Source of the DNA: Paenibacillus curdlanolyticus YK9
Lineage (GTDB): Bacteria; Bacillota; Bacilli; Paenibacillales; Paenibacillaceae
Reading direction: 5' to 3'
Assembly (NCBI RefSeq): GCF_000179615.1
Contig: NZ_AEDD01000003.1
Span: 390,363 to 454,362, forward strand
Length of the DNA: 64,000 nt
Position numbers and translations under genes: made by a program. Each line of letters opens with the position of its first letter. Position 1 is the stretch's first letter. Below are positions 53,972 to 63,237 of the stretch, piece by piece. A model generated the notes under the pieces. It made no database searches and had not been told where the DNA came from. It was given only the letters and a program-made list of their open reading frames with translations.

Positions 53972-54115
53972 CAGATGGACATGGGGCTGATCGTTGCAAT
54001 AACTAGCGAAGAAACTCCTCAGATGGACATGTGGATCAATACAGCAACTTGCGAAGAAACTCCTCAGATGGACGCGGGGCTGATCAATGCAGCAACTAGC
54101 GAACAAACGCTGCTG
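53972..54115. repeat. Three imperfect tandem copies, 45-51 bp
   Basis: Copies start at 53972, 54020 and 54065 (periods 48 and 45). Each begins CAGATGGAC, continues GGGGCTGATCAATGCA-like, then ACTAGCGAAGAAACTCCT-like. Periods are multiples of three and both strands stay open, but there is no ribosome binding site or signal of a gene. I treat it as a non-coding intergenic repeat in the 455-base gap before cvfC. Confidence 0.75.
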
Positions 54116-54191
54116 ACCATTCGCTTCGTCGCTTAAGATCAGGTAAACTAGGGATATCATGCACGTGACAAGAAACGGAGGAATCCTTGCA

Positions 54192-55361
54192 ATGAAGCTA
54201 CTCTCAATCGAACCTACACCGAGCCCGAATTCCATGAAGCTGAATGTCGACGAAATGCTTCCCCGCGGACTGCGACATACTTATACGCCAGATCGCGCAT
54301 CGGAAGCGCCTGAGCCGCTGCGCGACCTGCTTGCGATTGAAGGCGTGCGGAGCGTATTCCGCACGGCGGATTTTATCGCGCTGGACCGCAAGCCTAATGC
54401 GGACTGGCAAGCGATTCTAGCAGAAGCGCGCCGGCTGCTGTCGGCGGGCGACCCTGCGGGAGCAGGCGCTGCTGCGGAAGGCGCTTCGCCTTCCGCAGAC
54501 GGCTTCGGCGAAGCGCATGTGCTCGTCCAGCTGTATCGGGGCATCCCGATGCAGGTACGGGTTCGCATCGGCGAACGCGAGGTGCGCGCGGCTATGACGC
54601 AGCGTTTCACCGATGCGGTGCAAGCAGCCGCTGGCGCCACGATGATACGCGAGCGAAAGCTTGAGGAATTCGGCATCCGGTACGGAGAGCCAGAGGAAAT
54701 TGCTGCCGAGATCGTGAAGGAGCTGGAAGCCGCGTATCCGGAGGAGCGGCTGGCTGCGCTGATTGAGGCGTCGGTCGCGCAAGGTCCCGATGCACCTTCC
54801 GACCTGCCGATCCGGCCTGCTCCGCTCTCGCCTGCAGAAGTGCTGGCGCAATTCGAAACGGCTGCGGATTGGCAGCACCGTTATGCCGCATTCGACCGAC
54901 TTGCTACTGCAACGCCGGAGGCGCTGCCGCTGCTGGAGCGCGCATTGAAGGACGATAATGCCTCCATTCGCCGTCTCGCCGTCGTCTATCTCGGCGATCT
55001 GCGCAGCGCTGAAGCGATGCCTCTACTGTTCACTGCGCTGCGGGACAAGTCCGTCAGCGTTCGCCGGACGGCGGGCGATACGCTCTCTGACATCGGCGAT
55101 GCGGCCGCGATCGAACCGATGATCGAATCGCTGCGCGACAGCAACAAGCTCGTTCGCTGGCGGGCGGCGCGCTTCCTCTACGAGGCAGGCGACGAGCGCG
55201 CGCTGGAATCGCTGCGCGAGGCGATGTCGGACGCCGAATTCGAGATCTCGCTGCAAGCGAGCATGGCGGTCGAGCGGATCGAGCGCGGCGAGGAAGCCGC
55301 TGGCTCGGTCTGGCAGCAGATGACGCAGCGGAACCGCGGCGCGGGAAATGAATCGGAGTAA
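54192..55361 (+). CDS. cvfC: Conserved virulence factor C-like protein (NifU-N + HEAT repeats)
   Basis: A 389-aa protein. Residues 1-75 (LSIEPTPSPNSMKLNVDEMLP...GVRSVFRTADFIALDRKP) form a NifU/Nfu N-terminal-type domain. A middle segment binds the halves, and the C-terminal third contains HEAT-like repeats, for example EALPLLERALKDDNASIRRLAVVYLGDL, AMPLLFTALRDKSVSVRRTAGDTLSDIGD and AIEPMIESLRDSNKLVRWRAARFL. The order matches CvfC proteins of Firmicutes, whose role is unclear. The ATG at 54192 follows GGAGGAATCCTTGCA. A terminator and the 51-bp repeat follow. Confidence 0.88.
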   Translation: MKLLSIEPTPSPNSMKLNVDEMLPRGLRHTYTPDRASEAPEPLRDLLAIEGVRSVFRTADFIALDRKPNADWQAILAEARRLLSAGDPAGAGAAAEGASPSADGFGEAHVLVQLYRGIPMQVRVRIGEREVRAAMTQRFTDAVQAAAGATMIRERKLEEFGIRYGEPEEIAAEIVKELEAAYPEERLAALIEASVAQGPDAPSDLPIRPAPLSPAEVLAQFETAADWQHRYAAFDRLATATPEALPLLERALKDDNASIRRLAVVYLGDLRSAEAMPLLFTALRDKSVSVRRTAGDTLSDIGDAAAIEPMIESLRDSNKLVRWRAARFLYEAGDERALESLREAMSDAEFEISLQASMAVERIERGEEAAGSVWQQMTQRNRGAGNESE

Positions 55362-55386
55362 GCAGGTTTGCTTACGCATAAAAATA

Positions 55387-55422
55387 GCGCACGGACAAGC
55401 GATTCTCTCGCTTGCCGTGCGC
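55387..55422 (+). terminator. Terminator of the CvfC-like gene
   Basis: GCGCACGG-A-CAAGCGA pairs with TCGCTTG-C-CGTGCGC, then TTGTTTG follows. Confidence 0.85.
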
Positions 55423-55488
55423 TTGTTTGATTTGCGCTCACGCTGATGCTGGAGCGAAGCCGCGTGCCTTGCGTGCGCGCTGGTTCCA

Positions 55489-55794
55489 CCGATCCGCCAA
55501 TAGGGCACGTTTCTATTCCCTATTGCGCGCAGAGCGCCGCCGATCCGCCAATAGGGCACATCTCTATTCCCTATTGCGCGCAGAGCGCTGCCGATCCGCC
55601 AATAGGGCACATTTCTATTCCCTATTGCGCGCAGAGCGCTGCCGATCCGCCAATAGGGCACATTTCTATTCCCTATTGCGCGCAGAGCACCACCGATCCG
55701 CCAATAGGGCACATCTCTATTCCCTATTGCGCGCAGAGCGCTGCCGATCCGCCAATAGGGCACATTTCTATTCCCTATTGCGCGCAGAGCGCTG
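55489..55794. repeat. Six tandem copies of a 51-bp unit
   Basis: Copies start at 55489, 55540, 55591, 55642, 55693 and 55744 with an exact 51-base period. Each unit contains CAATAGGG-N12-CCCTATTG, an 8-bp hairpin, plus a GCGCGCAGAGCG stretch. Differences between copies are confined to a few positions. The unit is 17 codons, so both strands read as repeats (DPPIGHISIPYCAQSAA on plus), but no start signal or ribosome binding site is seen. It fills the convergent gap after cvfC. Confidence 0.9.
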
Positions 55795-55799
55795 CACCT

Positions 55800-56978
55800 T
55801 CACGTCGCTGAAGGAATGAGCTCAATGTGCAGCAGCACCGACCCCTCCGTTCGATAAGGAACGCTTCGAACGGAATAACCGTCTCGGATTCCCGCATCGG
55901 CGATAGCCGCGCGGATATCATTCGACCACGACTCGCCGTTCGTATAACGGACGGTCAACTCCAACAGCCCCCGAGCGGCGGTATCCGCCAGCTTGCTCGT
56001 GAGGGACGCCAGCGAATCCGCTGTCCGCTCCGGTCGCAGCCAGTCCAGTCCGATCGCCGCTTCCAGCTTCGCCAAGCTAGCAGCCGTGCTGGCGCTAGCA
56101 GCTTTTTGATCCGCTACTATCGCGCTAGCGTAACTAACCTCCGCCTTCGGATACGGCTTCGTCCAATGATGATCGGCTCGCATTTGATCATCCGTCAGCA
56201 AATAATACCGATACCTCGTCTCGCTGCCTATAGACTTCGCCAACACTTGATCCTTGACCGATTTCGTGTCTGGCGCCGCGTCATCCCACGTGGCATCGAG
56301 ATGATACCAGTTGCCCCCGAGCTTCACCACATTCCAAGCATGATCACCGGATTGTACCGTTCCTTCGGCGATTCGATCCTCGAAACCCGCCTTCACCAGC
56401 ATGCGATGCATAAGCAGCGCATACCCTTGGCATACGGCCTTCCCGCTCGACAAAGCCTCATAAGCGGTATAGCGTTGAAGCGACGTATCGTATGCAACAA
56501 GATCAACCACCCAATCATGAATTGCTTTGACCCTCTCATGATCGCTCATCCCCGCATGCACAATCGTTCGCAAAGCCACGTCCGTTATGCGATCAACCTG
56601 CGCCGTTTGTGCCGCCGTTTCGCGATAGCGAACGATGAGTTCCAGATCTGCCCGGCTTGCGCGAGATCGGATCGTATAGTAATAGGAGTCCATGACGTAA
56701 GCCGTGTAATCATCAGCGGCGATAGCCTGCTTGATCGCTTCCTTAATTGCAGCTTCCGAGAAGCCTGCTCCGTTCAAACGAAATGAAAAACGTTCGGTGC
56801 GCGCCTGCAGCTGCTCATGAATCCCCACGATTAAAGCCTGATTATCGCGAATGACCACAGACTCCGCCGCCTCCCCCTGCAGCATCTCCGGCTTTAGCAT
56901 GTAACTAGCCGCCAAGCCGCCTCCGAGCAGACTCATTGCGACGACCAACCGTACCACGCGAACGCTGCGCACCGACAT
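55800..56978 (-). CDS. Membrane-anchored transglutaminase-like protein
   Basis: A 392-aa protein. A basic start and one hydrophobic helix (VRLVVAMSLLGGGLAASYML) anchor or export it. The transglutaminase-like core carries the triad: Cys in SSGKAVCQGYALLMHRML, His in SGDHAWNVVKLGG and Asp in WYHLDATWDD. The rest is helical with no name. Such extracytoplasmic domains are usually proteases or peptide-crosslinking enzymes of the cell wall. GAGGGAGTG precedes the ATG. It runs towards the 51-bp repeat block, which begins 6 bases after the stop. Confidence 0.88.
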   Translation of the reverse strand: MSVRSVRVVRLVVAMSLLGGGLAASYMLKPEMLQGEAAESVVIRDNQALIVGIHEQLQARTERFSFRLNGAGFSEAAIKEAIKQAIAADDYTAYVMDSYYYTIRSRASRADLELIVRYRETAAQTAQVDRITDVALRTIVHAGMSDHERVKAIHDWVVDLVAYDTSLQRYTAYEALSSGKAVCQGYALLMHRMLVKAGFEDRIAEGTVQSGDHAWNVVKLGGNWYHLDATWDDAAPDTKSVKDQVLAKSIGSETRYRYYLLTDDQMRADHHWTKPYPKAEVSYASAIVADQKAASASTAASLAKLEAAIGLDWLRPERTADSLASLTSKLADTAARGLLELTVRYTNGESWSNDIRAAIADAGIRDGYSVRSVPYRTEGSVLLHIELIPSAT

Positions 56979-57068
56979 TCACTCCCTCATTGCCGAATTT
57001 GTCCTTGTAAGCACATTATAACCGAACCCTCGATTCGAGAACCACATTATGCCAAATGGACATAAAAA

Positions 57069-57097
57069 GACGATTAAGCACACCGTGCCTAATCGTC
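57069..57097 (-). terminator. Terminator after the LLM remnant
   Basis: GACGATTA and TAATCGTC pair around GCAC/GTGC, and TTTTT follows on the minus strand. It lies just past the stop of the broken LLM gene and so marks the original operon end. Confidence 0.8.
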
Positions 57098-57111
57098 CAT
57101 GCTTCGAATTC

Positions 57112-57275
57112 TTACGCTATCCTGCTACCATCACTTGCCGTATAGGCATAGGCTAATTCCCTGCTTGGCCACTGCTTGCTCTTCACTTCTCGCCGAAGGA
57201 TCGGAGCGACGTCCAAAGCAAAGCGCTCCATCTGCTCCCGCTGCTCGTTGATCGCGTGCTGGAATGCGTCCGCGC
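57112..57275 (-). pseudogene. C-terminal remnant of an LLM-class flavin oxidoreductase
   Basis: In one minus-strand frame the 164 bases after the M20 stop read ADAFQHAINEQREQMERF, then ALDVAPILRREVKSKQW and PSRELAYAYTASDGSRIA, then a stop. This is like the last 50 residues of luciferase-like monooxygenases (an E..FA..VAPILR pattern). There is no start codon, and an in-frame stop lies just upstream at the M20 end, so this is the 3-prime end of a gene whose front has been lost. The terminator at 57069 follows. An intact LLM gene lies at 58604-59989. Confidence 0.65.
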
Positions 57276-58607
57276 TTACTTATATACGGCAGCTTCGGCC
57301 TGCACCGCTAATCGCACAAACAGCCTTGCGCCTTGCACAAGTATCGATTCATCCAAGTCGAATCGCGGACGATGCAGCCCTTCTATAAGGCCTCGCGAGG
57401 GATTGGCACAGCCAATCAGCACGAAGGCGCCCGGAACGCGGTCCAAATACCAACCGAAATCCTCTCCCGCTAGACTAGGCTGTTCGAGCAGCCGCATATT
57501 CGCTTCTCCGAAAACAGCCCCGCCTTCGCGCACAGCATCCTGCACGGCGGCTGCGTCATTCGCGACAGCGATCCCTTCGCGCAGCGCAAGCTCATACGTG
57601 CCCCCATAAGCGAGTGCCACTGCTTGCGCATGCCGCTCAAGCCCGCTTATGATCACGGCCACAGTCGCTTTGTCGAAAGCGCGGAACGTTCCCTTAATCA
57701 CGCTTCGCTCCGCGATGGCATTAATAGCGGTTCCCGCTTCAAGCGTGCCGAATGCCAATACCGCCGATTCCGTCGGATTGACACCATGCGCCATCATGCC
57801 GTTCACGGCTGCTATGTAGCTTGCCGCCATCTGAATCGCGTCCACTGCCAGGTGGGGCGTGCTGTGATGGCCGTTCGTCCCATGAAACGTAACATGAAAA
57901 TGGCTAGAGGCAGCCATCGCATAATGGGCGTGAACGCCCGCCGTGCCTGCTTCAAGCTCCGGCCAGACATGGAGCGCGTAACAGCGATCAACGCCTTTCA
58001 GGATGCCTGCATCGATCATATCGCGCCCGCCGGAGAGCAGCCTGCCATCGAGCGGACTCGGCAGCGCGCCTTCCTCAGCAGGCTGGAAAACAAAACGGAT
58101 CTCGCCTGCAAACGCTGTGCGGTTCGCCGCCAGCGTCTTCGCCGCTCCGAGCAGCATGGCCGTATGCGCATCATGCCCGCAGGCATGCATCACCCCTTCG
58201 ATGCTGGAACGATATTCCGTTTCGTTCAGCTCCGTAATCGGCAAAGCATCCATATCCGCGCGCAAAATAATAGTTGGCCCCTCGCCGCATTCGCCGCGCA
58301 GCGAGCCAACCACGCCTTTGCCAAAATGGGGACCGACGCCTTGCTCGACCTCGATTCCCCATTCTTGAAGCAGGCGAATGACAATGCTCGCGGTGCGATC
58401 GATGTTATAGAGCAGCTCGGGATGTCGATGCAAATCGCGGCGGATGGCAACCAATTCGTCGTGCAGTGTACCGACGTAATCGAGCATCGCAGCCAGCGCA
58501 TGATCGCCGCCCGAGCGAAGCCGCGCTTCCGGCGCGGCCACATCCTCCTGCCGCGAAGCGTTGGCGTTATCCGTTAACGAAGCTTCCCTCTGCCCCGCCC
58601 TATTCAT
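57276..58607 (-). CDS. M20 family amidohydrolase (SndA/YtnL-like)
   Basis: A 443-aa metallo-amidohydrolase of the M20D group. Metal and catalytic motifs: [48 protein letters not shown] and a late HPTE-like region; the catalytic Asp is in ADMDALPI. Family members remove N-acyl groups from amino acids; in sulfur-salvage operons they deacetylate N-acetyl-S-alkylcysteines. The N-terminal 40 residues (to [10 protein letters not shown]) are an extra, low-complexity extension. The start overlaps the LLM stop by 4 bases (ATGA), so they work together. It is followed by the LLM remnant. Confidence 0.88.
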   Translation of the reverse strand: MNRAGQREASLTDNANASRQEDVAAPEARLRSGGDHALAAMLDYVGTLHDELVAIRRDLHRHPELLYNIDRTASIVIRLLQEWGIEVEQGVGPHFGKGVVGSLRGECGEGPTIILRADMDALPITELNETEYRSSIEGVMHACGHDAHTAMLLGAAKTLAANRTAFAGEIRFVFQPAEEGALPSPLDGRLLSGGRDMIDAGILKGVDRCYALHVWPELEAGTAGVHAHYAMAASSHFHVTFHGTNGHHSTPHLAVDAIQMAASYIAAVNGMMAHGVNPTESAVLAFGTLEAGTAINAIAERSVIKGTFRAFDKATVAVIISGLERHAQAVALAYGGTYELALREGIAVANDAAAVQDAVREGGAVFGEANMRLLEQPSLAGEDFGWYLDRVPGAFVLIGCANPSRGLIEGLHRPRFDLDESILVQGARLFVRLAVQAEAAVYK

Positions 58608-59989
58608 GCCAGATCGCTAGGTTTAGCAGCAGCCACTTCAGCTGCCGCTTTCGTTTGGGCTTCGCCGTTAGCCCCAGCTGCCGCATAGCGGTTCGCCGGA
58701 ATCGGCACCCCTAGATTTCCGCGCAGCGTATCGCTTTCGTATTCCGTGCGGAACAAGCCCCGCTCCTGCAAAATCGGAACGACCTGCAAGATAAAATCCT
58801 CAAGCCCGTGCGGCACAGCCGAGGCGATCATGAAGCCGTCTGCCGCGCCTCGTGCGAACCATTCCTGCACACGGTCCGCCACCTGCGCAGCTGTTCCGAT
58901 GAAGGTTGGACGCGGCGTTGCCGTCGCTAGCGCAACTTGACGAAGCGTCAGGCCCTTCTCTTTCGCAACCGCTTTGATTCGATCGGTATGGCTCTGGAAG
59001 CTGTTGCGGCCTACCTCCCCCAGCTCCGGGAACGGCGCATCCAGATCATATTGAGAGAAGTCGTGATGGTCGAAGTAACGGCCGAGATAAAGCAATGCAT
59101 TTTCCGCCGATACGAGATTTACGACCTCTTGGTATTTGCGCTCCGCCTCTTCCTCTGTGCTGCCGATAACCGGAGCGATGCCTGGGAAAATGACGACGTG
59201 GTCCGGGTTGCGGCCGAAAGCTGCCGCCCGGTTTTTAACGTCCTGATAGAACGCAATCGCATCCTCTATCGTCTCGTGGCCGGTGAACACGGCGTCCGCT
59301 TCCTTCGCGGCATAGTTTTTGCCTACCTCGGATGATCCGGCTTGGAACACGACCGGGTGCCCCTGTTTCGAGCGAGCGATATTGAGCGGGCCCTGTACGG
59401 AGAAGAATTCACCCTGATGGTTCAGCGTGTGAAGCTTGGCAGGATCGAAGAACACCCCGGCTTCCTTATCGCGCACGAACGCATCATCCTCCCAGGAATC
59501 CCACAATCCGCGCGCCACTTCCAAATATTCCGTCGCGATCCGGTAGCGCTTCGCATGGTCCGGATGCTCCTTCTTCCCGAAGTTGAGCGCCGAGCCCTCT
59601 AGCGGAGAGGTCACGACATTCCAGCCTGCACGGCCGCCGCTAATAACGTCTAGCGAGGCGAACTGGCGAGATACCGTAAACGGCTCGCTGTAGGAGGTTG
59701 ACAGCGTCCCTACTAGACCGATCCGATTGCTAACCGCAGCCAGCGCGCTCAGCACCGTAATCGGCTCGAACCGATTCAGGAAATGCGGAATCGACTTTTC
59801 ATTAATGTAGAGGCCATCCGCCACAAATGCGAGATCGAATTTAGCCGCCTCGGCTTTGGTGACCCAGCTTTTATATAGCTCAAAATTAACGCTCGCATCC
59901 GATTGAACCTCAGGATGCCGCCATAACGACGTACTGCTTCCGACACCGTGCAGCATTGCACCAAGCTTGAGTTGTTTTCGTTTTGCCAT
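58604..59989 (-). CDS. LLM-class flavin-dependent monooxygenase (NtaA/SnaA/CmoJ type)
   Basis: A 461-aa flavin-dependent monooxygenase. It starts [24 protein letters not shown], the NtaA/SnaA/DszA opening, and continues [52 protein letters not shown] and VFQAGSS. Such enzymes cleave C-S or C-N bonds using FMNH2 and oxygen. Coupling with an M20 amidohydrolase recalls the S-alkylcysteine/S-(2-succino)cysteine salvage operons of Bacillus (YtnJ/YtnL, CmoJ/SndA). Substrate is inferred. The C-terminus has an Ala-rich tail. AAAGGGGAAATGAACG precedes the ATG. Confidence 0.9.
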   Translation of the reverse strand: MAKRKQLKLGAMLHGVGSSTSLWRHPEVQSDASVNFELYKSWVTKAEAAKFDLAFVADGLYINEKSIPHFLNRFEPITVLSALAAVSNRIGLVGTLSTSYSEPFTVSRQFASLDVISGGRAGWNVVTSPLEGSALNFGKKEHPDHAKRYRIATEYLEVARGLWDSWEDDAFVRDKEAGVFFDPAKLHTLNHQGEFFSVQGPLNIARSKQGHPVVFQAGSSEVGKNYAAKEADAVFTGHETIEDAIAFYQDVKNRAAAFGRNPDHVVIFPGIAPVIGSTEEEAERKYQEVVNLVSAENALLYLGRYFDHHDFSQYDLDAPFPELGEVGRNSFQSHTDRIKAVAKEKGLTLRQVALATATPRPTFIGTAAQVADRVQEWFARGAADGFMIASAVPHGLEDFILQVVPILQERGLFRTEYESDTLRGNLGVPIPANRYAAAGANGEAQTKAAAEVAAAKPSDLA

Positions 59990-60193
59990 CGTTCATTTCC
60001 CCTTTGCGGTCTATGGTGGTCGGGCACAAGCTTCATGGCTTTGCTGCGAATAATAAAATATCAAATTCCTATGCGTTTAGTAAGAATTATATGATTACTA
60101 ATTTACCACCCGTTCGCAATAGACGCTAATAGACATTCTCTATTCAGCGATTAAACATTCGGAGAGGGATTGCGCAGTCGTTAGCAATAAAAA

Positions 60194-60218
60194 AAGCAAG
60201 GCGCGTAGCCTTGCTTTT
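60194..60218 (-). terminator. Terminator of the lipoprotein gene
   Basis: AAGCAAGGC pairs with GCCTTGCTT around GCGTA, directly after the stop codon; on the minus strand TTTTTTT follows. Confidence 0.85.
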
Positions 60219-60702
60219 ACTTAACCTCAATGACAAAAACGGAGGAAGTATCCCCTTTGGAATATTTGCCATCCTCTGTCGTCCAGTATGCTGAAACCCC
60301 GTAGTAATAAACGCCTTTGTCCGCTGGCACTCGAAAACGGCCTTCGTTTAGAGGAACATCTGCCGTCTTATCGTCTTTGTACTGATAAACGCTGACTTGC
60401 GACGGCGCAGGATCATATTCAAACGAGATATGAATCTCTGATTCAGGCTTCACAGCGAACGGCGTTTTTCCTTCAACCATCGCTTTACCCCCGACATAAT
60501 CAGCGCAGCCCAATTTCCCCCAGCAGTAGGTGCTTTGCGTTGACGGAATGATGCTTGTCCCCGCCACAATCGTTGGAGCAGGAACGATTTTATCGTCCAA
60601 AGCTTGTTTTGAACCGGATGTCGCTTTCGCGGAGCATCCTGCCAATATGTATAATAATGCGATTAGAGCAATGAGTACGGCTCGTTTGTTCGTGAATGCC
60701 AT
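60217..60702 (-). CDS. Putative lipoprotein of unknown function
   Basis: A 161-aa exported protein. The N-terminus MAFTNKRAVLIALIALLYILAGCSAK ends in a lipobox (LAGC), so Cys23 should be lipidated and the protein held on the outer face of the membrane. The mature part has beta-strand patterns (SEIHISFEYDPAPSQVSVYQY, GVYYYGVSAYWTTEDGKY) and a paired Cys50/Cys56-like CWGKLGC. No family was recognised. GGAGGTGGCACTAG precedes the ATG. A strong terminator follows the stop. Confidence 0.82.
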   Translation of the reverse strand: MAFTNKRAVLIALIALLYILAGCSAKATSGSKQALDDKIVPAPTIVAGTSIIPSTQSTYCWGKLGCADYVGGKAMVEGKTPFAVKPESEIHISFEYDPAPSQVSVYQYKDDKTADVPLNEGRFRVPADKGVYYYGVSAYWTTEDGKYSKGDTSSVFVIEVK

Positions 60703-60762
60703 CTAGTGCCACCTCCATCATCTATGACGGCAACAGCAGAGAAAAGGTTACAGCAGCCCGCT

Positions 60763-61599
60763 TTAAAGTCCGGTCACTCGTTCACTTTCCTCCCAAAGCG
60801 CTTTTGCTAATTGCGCGTTATGGCTTAGCTTGGAGGAGCGCGCTTCCTTGCAGCGAATGAAGTACCGACCGCTTACGCCCTCTACCTCTGGCGAGGAGGC
60901 TAGAAACACCGAAGTCGCGGCCCCTTTTTCAACCGAGATCATGAACGGCTTCAAAGCAGCGAAGGAGAGCATCTCAAGTCCAGTCAGCCGCTTGGCAAAG
61001 CTGGTTTTCACGATTCCGGGATGCAGGCAATTCGCAGTAACGCCCGACCCGTTCAATCGGCGCGCCAACTCGTATGTAAACAGAATGTTCGCCAGCTTCG
61101 ATTGCCCGTAAGCGCGCGAAGGCAAATAGTTATGCTTGGCATGGAGATCATCTACGTTTAACTTGTACATGCGGTGGGCCATCGAGCTGACCGTAACGAT
61201 TCTCGAACAGCCGCTTGCTTGGAGCAGATCGGTCAGCAGCCCGGTTAACAGAAACGTGCCAAAATGGTTCACGCCCATGATCGTCTCCAGCCCCTCGGCG
61301 GTTGGCGTCCACTCATTCATCATGATCCCTGCATTATTCACAAGAACATCCAGCTTGTCATAGGAACGATTCACCTCTGCAGCGAATGTCCGGATCGAAG
61401 CGAACGAAGCCAAATCCAACCGGAGCAGATCGATCCGATCGTTCCCAGTGCTGCGCACGATCTCCTGACGGACTTCTTCCCCCTTTGCCGTGTCCCGGCA
61501 TGCGAGAATTAATGAAGCGCCTTGCTTCGCTAGCGCCTCGGCAGTTGCTTTGCCAATGCCTGCATTTGCACCGGTCAGCAGCACGCGACGATTGTTCAT
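60763..61599 (-). CDS. Short-chain dehydrogenase/reductase
   Basis: A 278-aa classical SDR of retinol-dehydrogenase type. Coenzyme motif TGANAGIGKATAEAL, NNAG in VLVNNAGIMM, catalytic Ser in IVTVSSMAHRMY and Tyr-x3-Lys in SRAYGQSKLANILF. C-terminal CLHPGIVKTSFAKR is typical. Substrate unknown. GGAGCTACCGCGT precedes the ATG, in a stretch of eight C on the plus strand (61611-61618) that marks the gap to the pentapeptide gene. Confidence 0.92.
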   Translation of the reverse strand: MNNRRVLLTGANAGIGKATAEALAKQGASLILACRDTAKGEEVRQEIVRSTGNDRIDLLRLDLASFASIRTFAAEVNRSYDKLDVLVNNAGIMMNEWTPTAEGLETIMGVNHFGTFLLTGLLTDLLQASGCSRIVTVSSMAHRMYKLNVDDLHAKHNYLPSRAYGQSKLANILFTYELARRLNGSGVTANCLHPGIVKTSFAKRLTGLEMLSFAALKPFMISVEKGAATSVFLASSPEVEGVSGRYFIRCKEARSSKLSHNAQLAKALWEESERVTGL

Positions 61600-61621
61600 A
61601 CGCGGTAGCTCCCCCCCCCAA

Positions 61622-62227
61622 TTAACCTACTTTTGCACCATGCGCGAGCGCCAATAACACGGCTTGCTCTCTATCCATTCTCATGCCGGTAACGACCAGC
61701 GACTTGAAATCGACGCTTTCCATCTTGGCGCCTCTTACATCCGTTCCTTGCAGCTTCGCTTTCGCCAGCTGAACCATCGTTAAATCGCAATCCCTCAGAT
61801 CGGCTTTCTCCAAATTGGCTCCTGACAGGTCCGCTTCGTAAAATTTGACCCCTCGCAAATTCTGTTTCGCTAATCTGGCATGCCTTAAATTCGTATAAGA
61901 CCAGTCGCCTTGCACAATCGTGATCCCATCCATATTGGAGCCCGAAAAATCCGAGCCCGTCATCTTGCACTGGTCGAATTTAGAAACAAAAAGATTCGCT
62001 TCACTGAAGCTGCAATTTTCAAACGCCGATTCTTTATGAATCGAACCATTCAATGAAGCGCCGCGAAAATCGCAGTCGATAAACCGACAGTTGCTGGACG
62101 CAATCTCATCTAACGATCCGTTCACAAACGAACAGCGAGTAAAGGTGCAGCTTATGAGCTCCCCATATCGCAAATCTTGCGCGCCGAACGCCACATCCAC
62201 ATATTTTTGATGACTATGCTGGAACAT
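61622..62227 (-). CDS. Pentapeptide repeat protein (Qnr-like)
   Basis: A 201-aa protein built of A(D/N)LXX-like repeats: FTRCSFVNGSLDE, FIDCDFRGASLNGS, FENCSFSEANLFVS, MTGSDFSGSNMDG, LRGVKFYEADLSGANLEKADLRDCDL. Such right-handed quadrilateral helices mimic DNA; Qnr members protect gyrase from quinolones. The size and a central break are compatible with Qnr, but I cannot assign activity. The ATG at 62227 has AAGGAGG and is preferred over 62245. It lies 22 bases before the SDR start, and the two are likely co-transcribed. Confidence 0.88.
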   Translation of the reverse strand: MFQHSHQKYVDVAFGAQDLRYGELISCTFTRCSFVNGSLDEIASSNCRFIDCDFRGASLNGSIHKESAFENCSFSEANLFVSKFDQCKMTGSDFSGSNMDGITIVQGDWSYTNLRHARLAKQNLRGVKFYEADLSGANLEKADLRDCDLTMVQLAKAKLQGTDVRGAKMESVDFKSLVVTGMRMDREQAVLLALAHGAKVG

Positions 62228-62376
62228 GAATTGCCTCCTTACCAAGTGCTTGCATTGTTCTCAATATAGCACACAGGTGTCAAGAACCTGTATGACGTCG
62301 GCTAAAAGTCAAGAAGTTTATTCTTTAAGCCAAAATAAAAAGCCTGCGGCTAAGCACCACAGGCTGCGATAAAAAA

Positions 62377-62394
62377 AGGCTGCCGAAGCAGCCT
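62377..62394 (-). terminator. Terminator of the L25 gene
   Basis: AGGCTGC-TTCG-GCAGCCT with eight T following on the minus strand; a UUCG-type tetraloop gives a very stable hairpin. Confidence 0.9.
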
Positions 62395-62441
62395 AGCTTG
62401 TCATTGCGTTACCATCAATCCATTGACGTCGATTCAGCTGT

Positions 62442-63125
62442 TTAGCTTCCGCCCACTTGCGCTGGCTGTCCGCCGACACCGGTCTTCACTTCCTGCATCT
62501 TCGCTTCCTTCGAACGCGCCTCCGCTTCATGCGCCTCGACAGCCTGAGCCTCCGCTTCCTCAGCCGAAAGCTCCTTCTGCGGCGCAAGAATCGTTACGAC
62601 GACTTGATCCGCATCAGAGCGAACCGTTACGCCAGCAGGCAGCGTCAAATCGCTAACGAGCAAATTCTCGCCTACGCCGAGCGATGCGACATTAATCTCG
62701 ATCACTTCCGGAAGCTGATTCGGCAAGCATTCAATCTCAAGCTCATGCAGCATCAATGTCAGGATGCCGCCTTCGCGGACGCCCGTACTGTCCCCAGTCA
62801 CCTCTAGACGAACATGCGTCTTCAGCTTCTCATTCATATTAATTTGATGCAAATCGATATGAACGACTTGATGCGACAGCGGATCACGCTGCACCTCGGA
62901 GATGACGACAGGCTCCTTCAGCCCGCCCGGCACCGCTACGTCCAGCACCGCATTGGGATGCGTACGAAGCAGCGGCAAAAGATCGCGCTCAGCCAATGCA
63001 ATTAGCGTCGGCCCTGCCAAGCCCGAGCCATATATAACGCCCGGCACCTTGCCCTGGCCGCGCAATTCACGAAGCTCGCGCTTCGTACGAGTGGCTCTAG
63101 CTTCAACTGTCAATGGTATGCCCAC
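62442..63125 (-). CDS. ctc: 50S ribosomal protein L25 / general stress protein Ctc
   Basis: A 227-aa L25/TL5-family protein binding 5S rRNA. The N-terminal domain has VEARATRTKRELRELRGQGKVPGVIYGSG; the C-terminal TL5 beta domain has EVTGDSTGVREGGILTLMLHELEIECLPNQLPEVIEINVASL. A charged tail (EEAEAQAVEAHEAEARSKEAKMQEV) follows. The frame opens 25 codons earlier (63200), but the GTG at 63125 has AAGGAGG spaced ideally and matches homologues; the upstream ATG lacks a site. It is a monocistronic unit with a strong terminator. Confidence 0.93.
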   Translation of the reverse strand: MGIPLTVEARATRTKRELRELRGQGKVPGVIYGSGLAGPTLIALAERDLLPLLRTHPNAVLDVAVPGGLKEPVVISEVQRDPLSHQVVHIDLHQINMNEKLKTHVRLEVTGDSTGVREGGILTLMLHELEIECLPNQLPEVIEINVASLGVGENLLVSDLTLPAGVTVRSDADQVVVTILAPQKELSAEEAEAQAVEAHEAEARSKEAKMQEVKTGVGGQPAQVGGS

Positions 63126-63237
63126 TTCGGAATCCTCCTTCACACGCCCGCGACTCAATGGTTTGCGAGCTGATTCCCCGTTAGGCTTGCCTAATGCCAT
63201 GTAAAATAATCGAGCGTCTTGTAGAACCGATTCGCGA

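Noticed and set aside
53873-54235. 120-aa minus-strand ORF across the repeats before cvfC
   Set aside because: It overlaps the start of cvfC on the other strand and consists of repeat-derived sequence with no start signal.
55489-55794. CRISPR array
   Set aside because: The whole 51-bp unit repeats with no variable spacers, and no cas genes are near.
55412-55819. Repeat-encoded proteins on both strands of the 51-bp array
   Set aside because: Units are multiples of three and stop-free on both strands, but there is no start signal, ribosome binding site or domain; the open frames follow from the repeat length.
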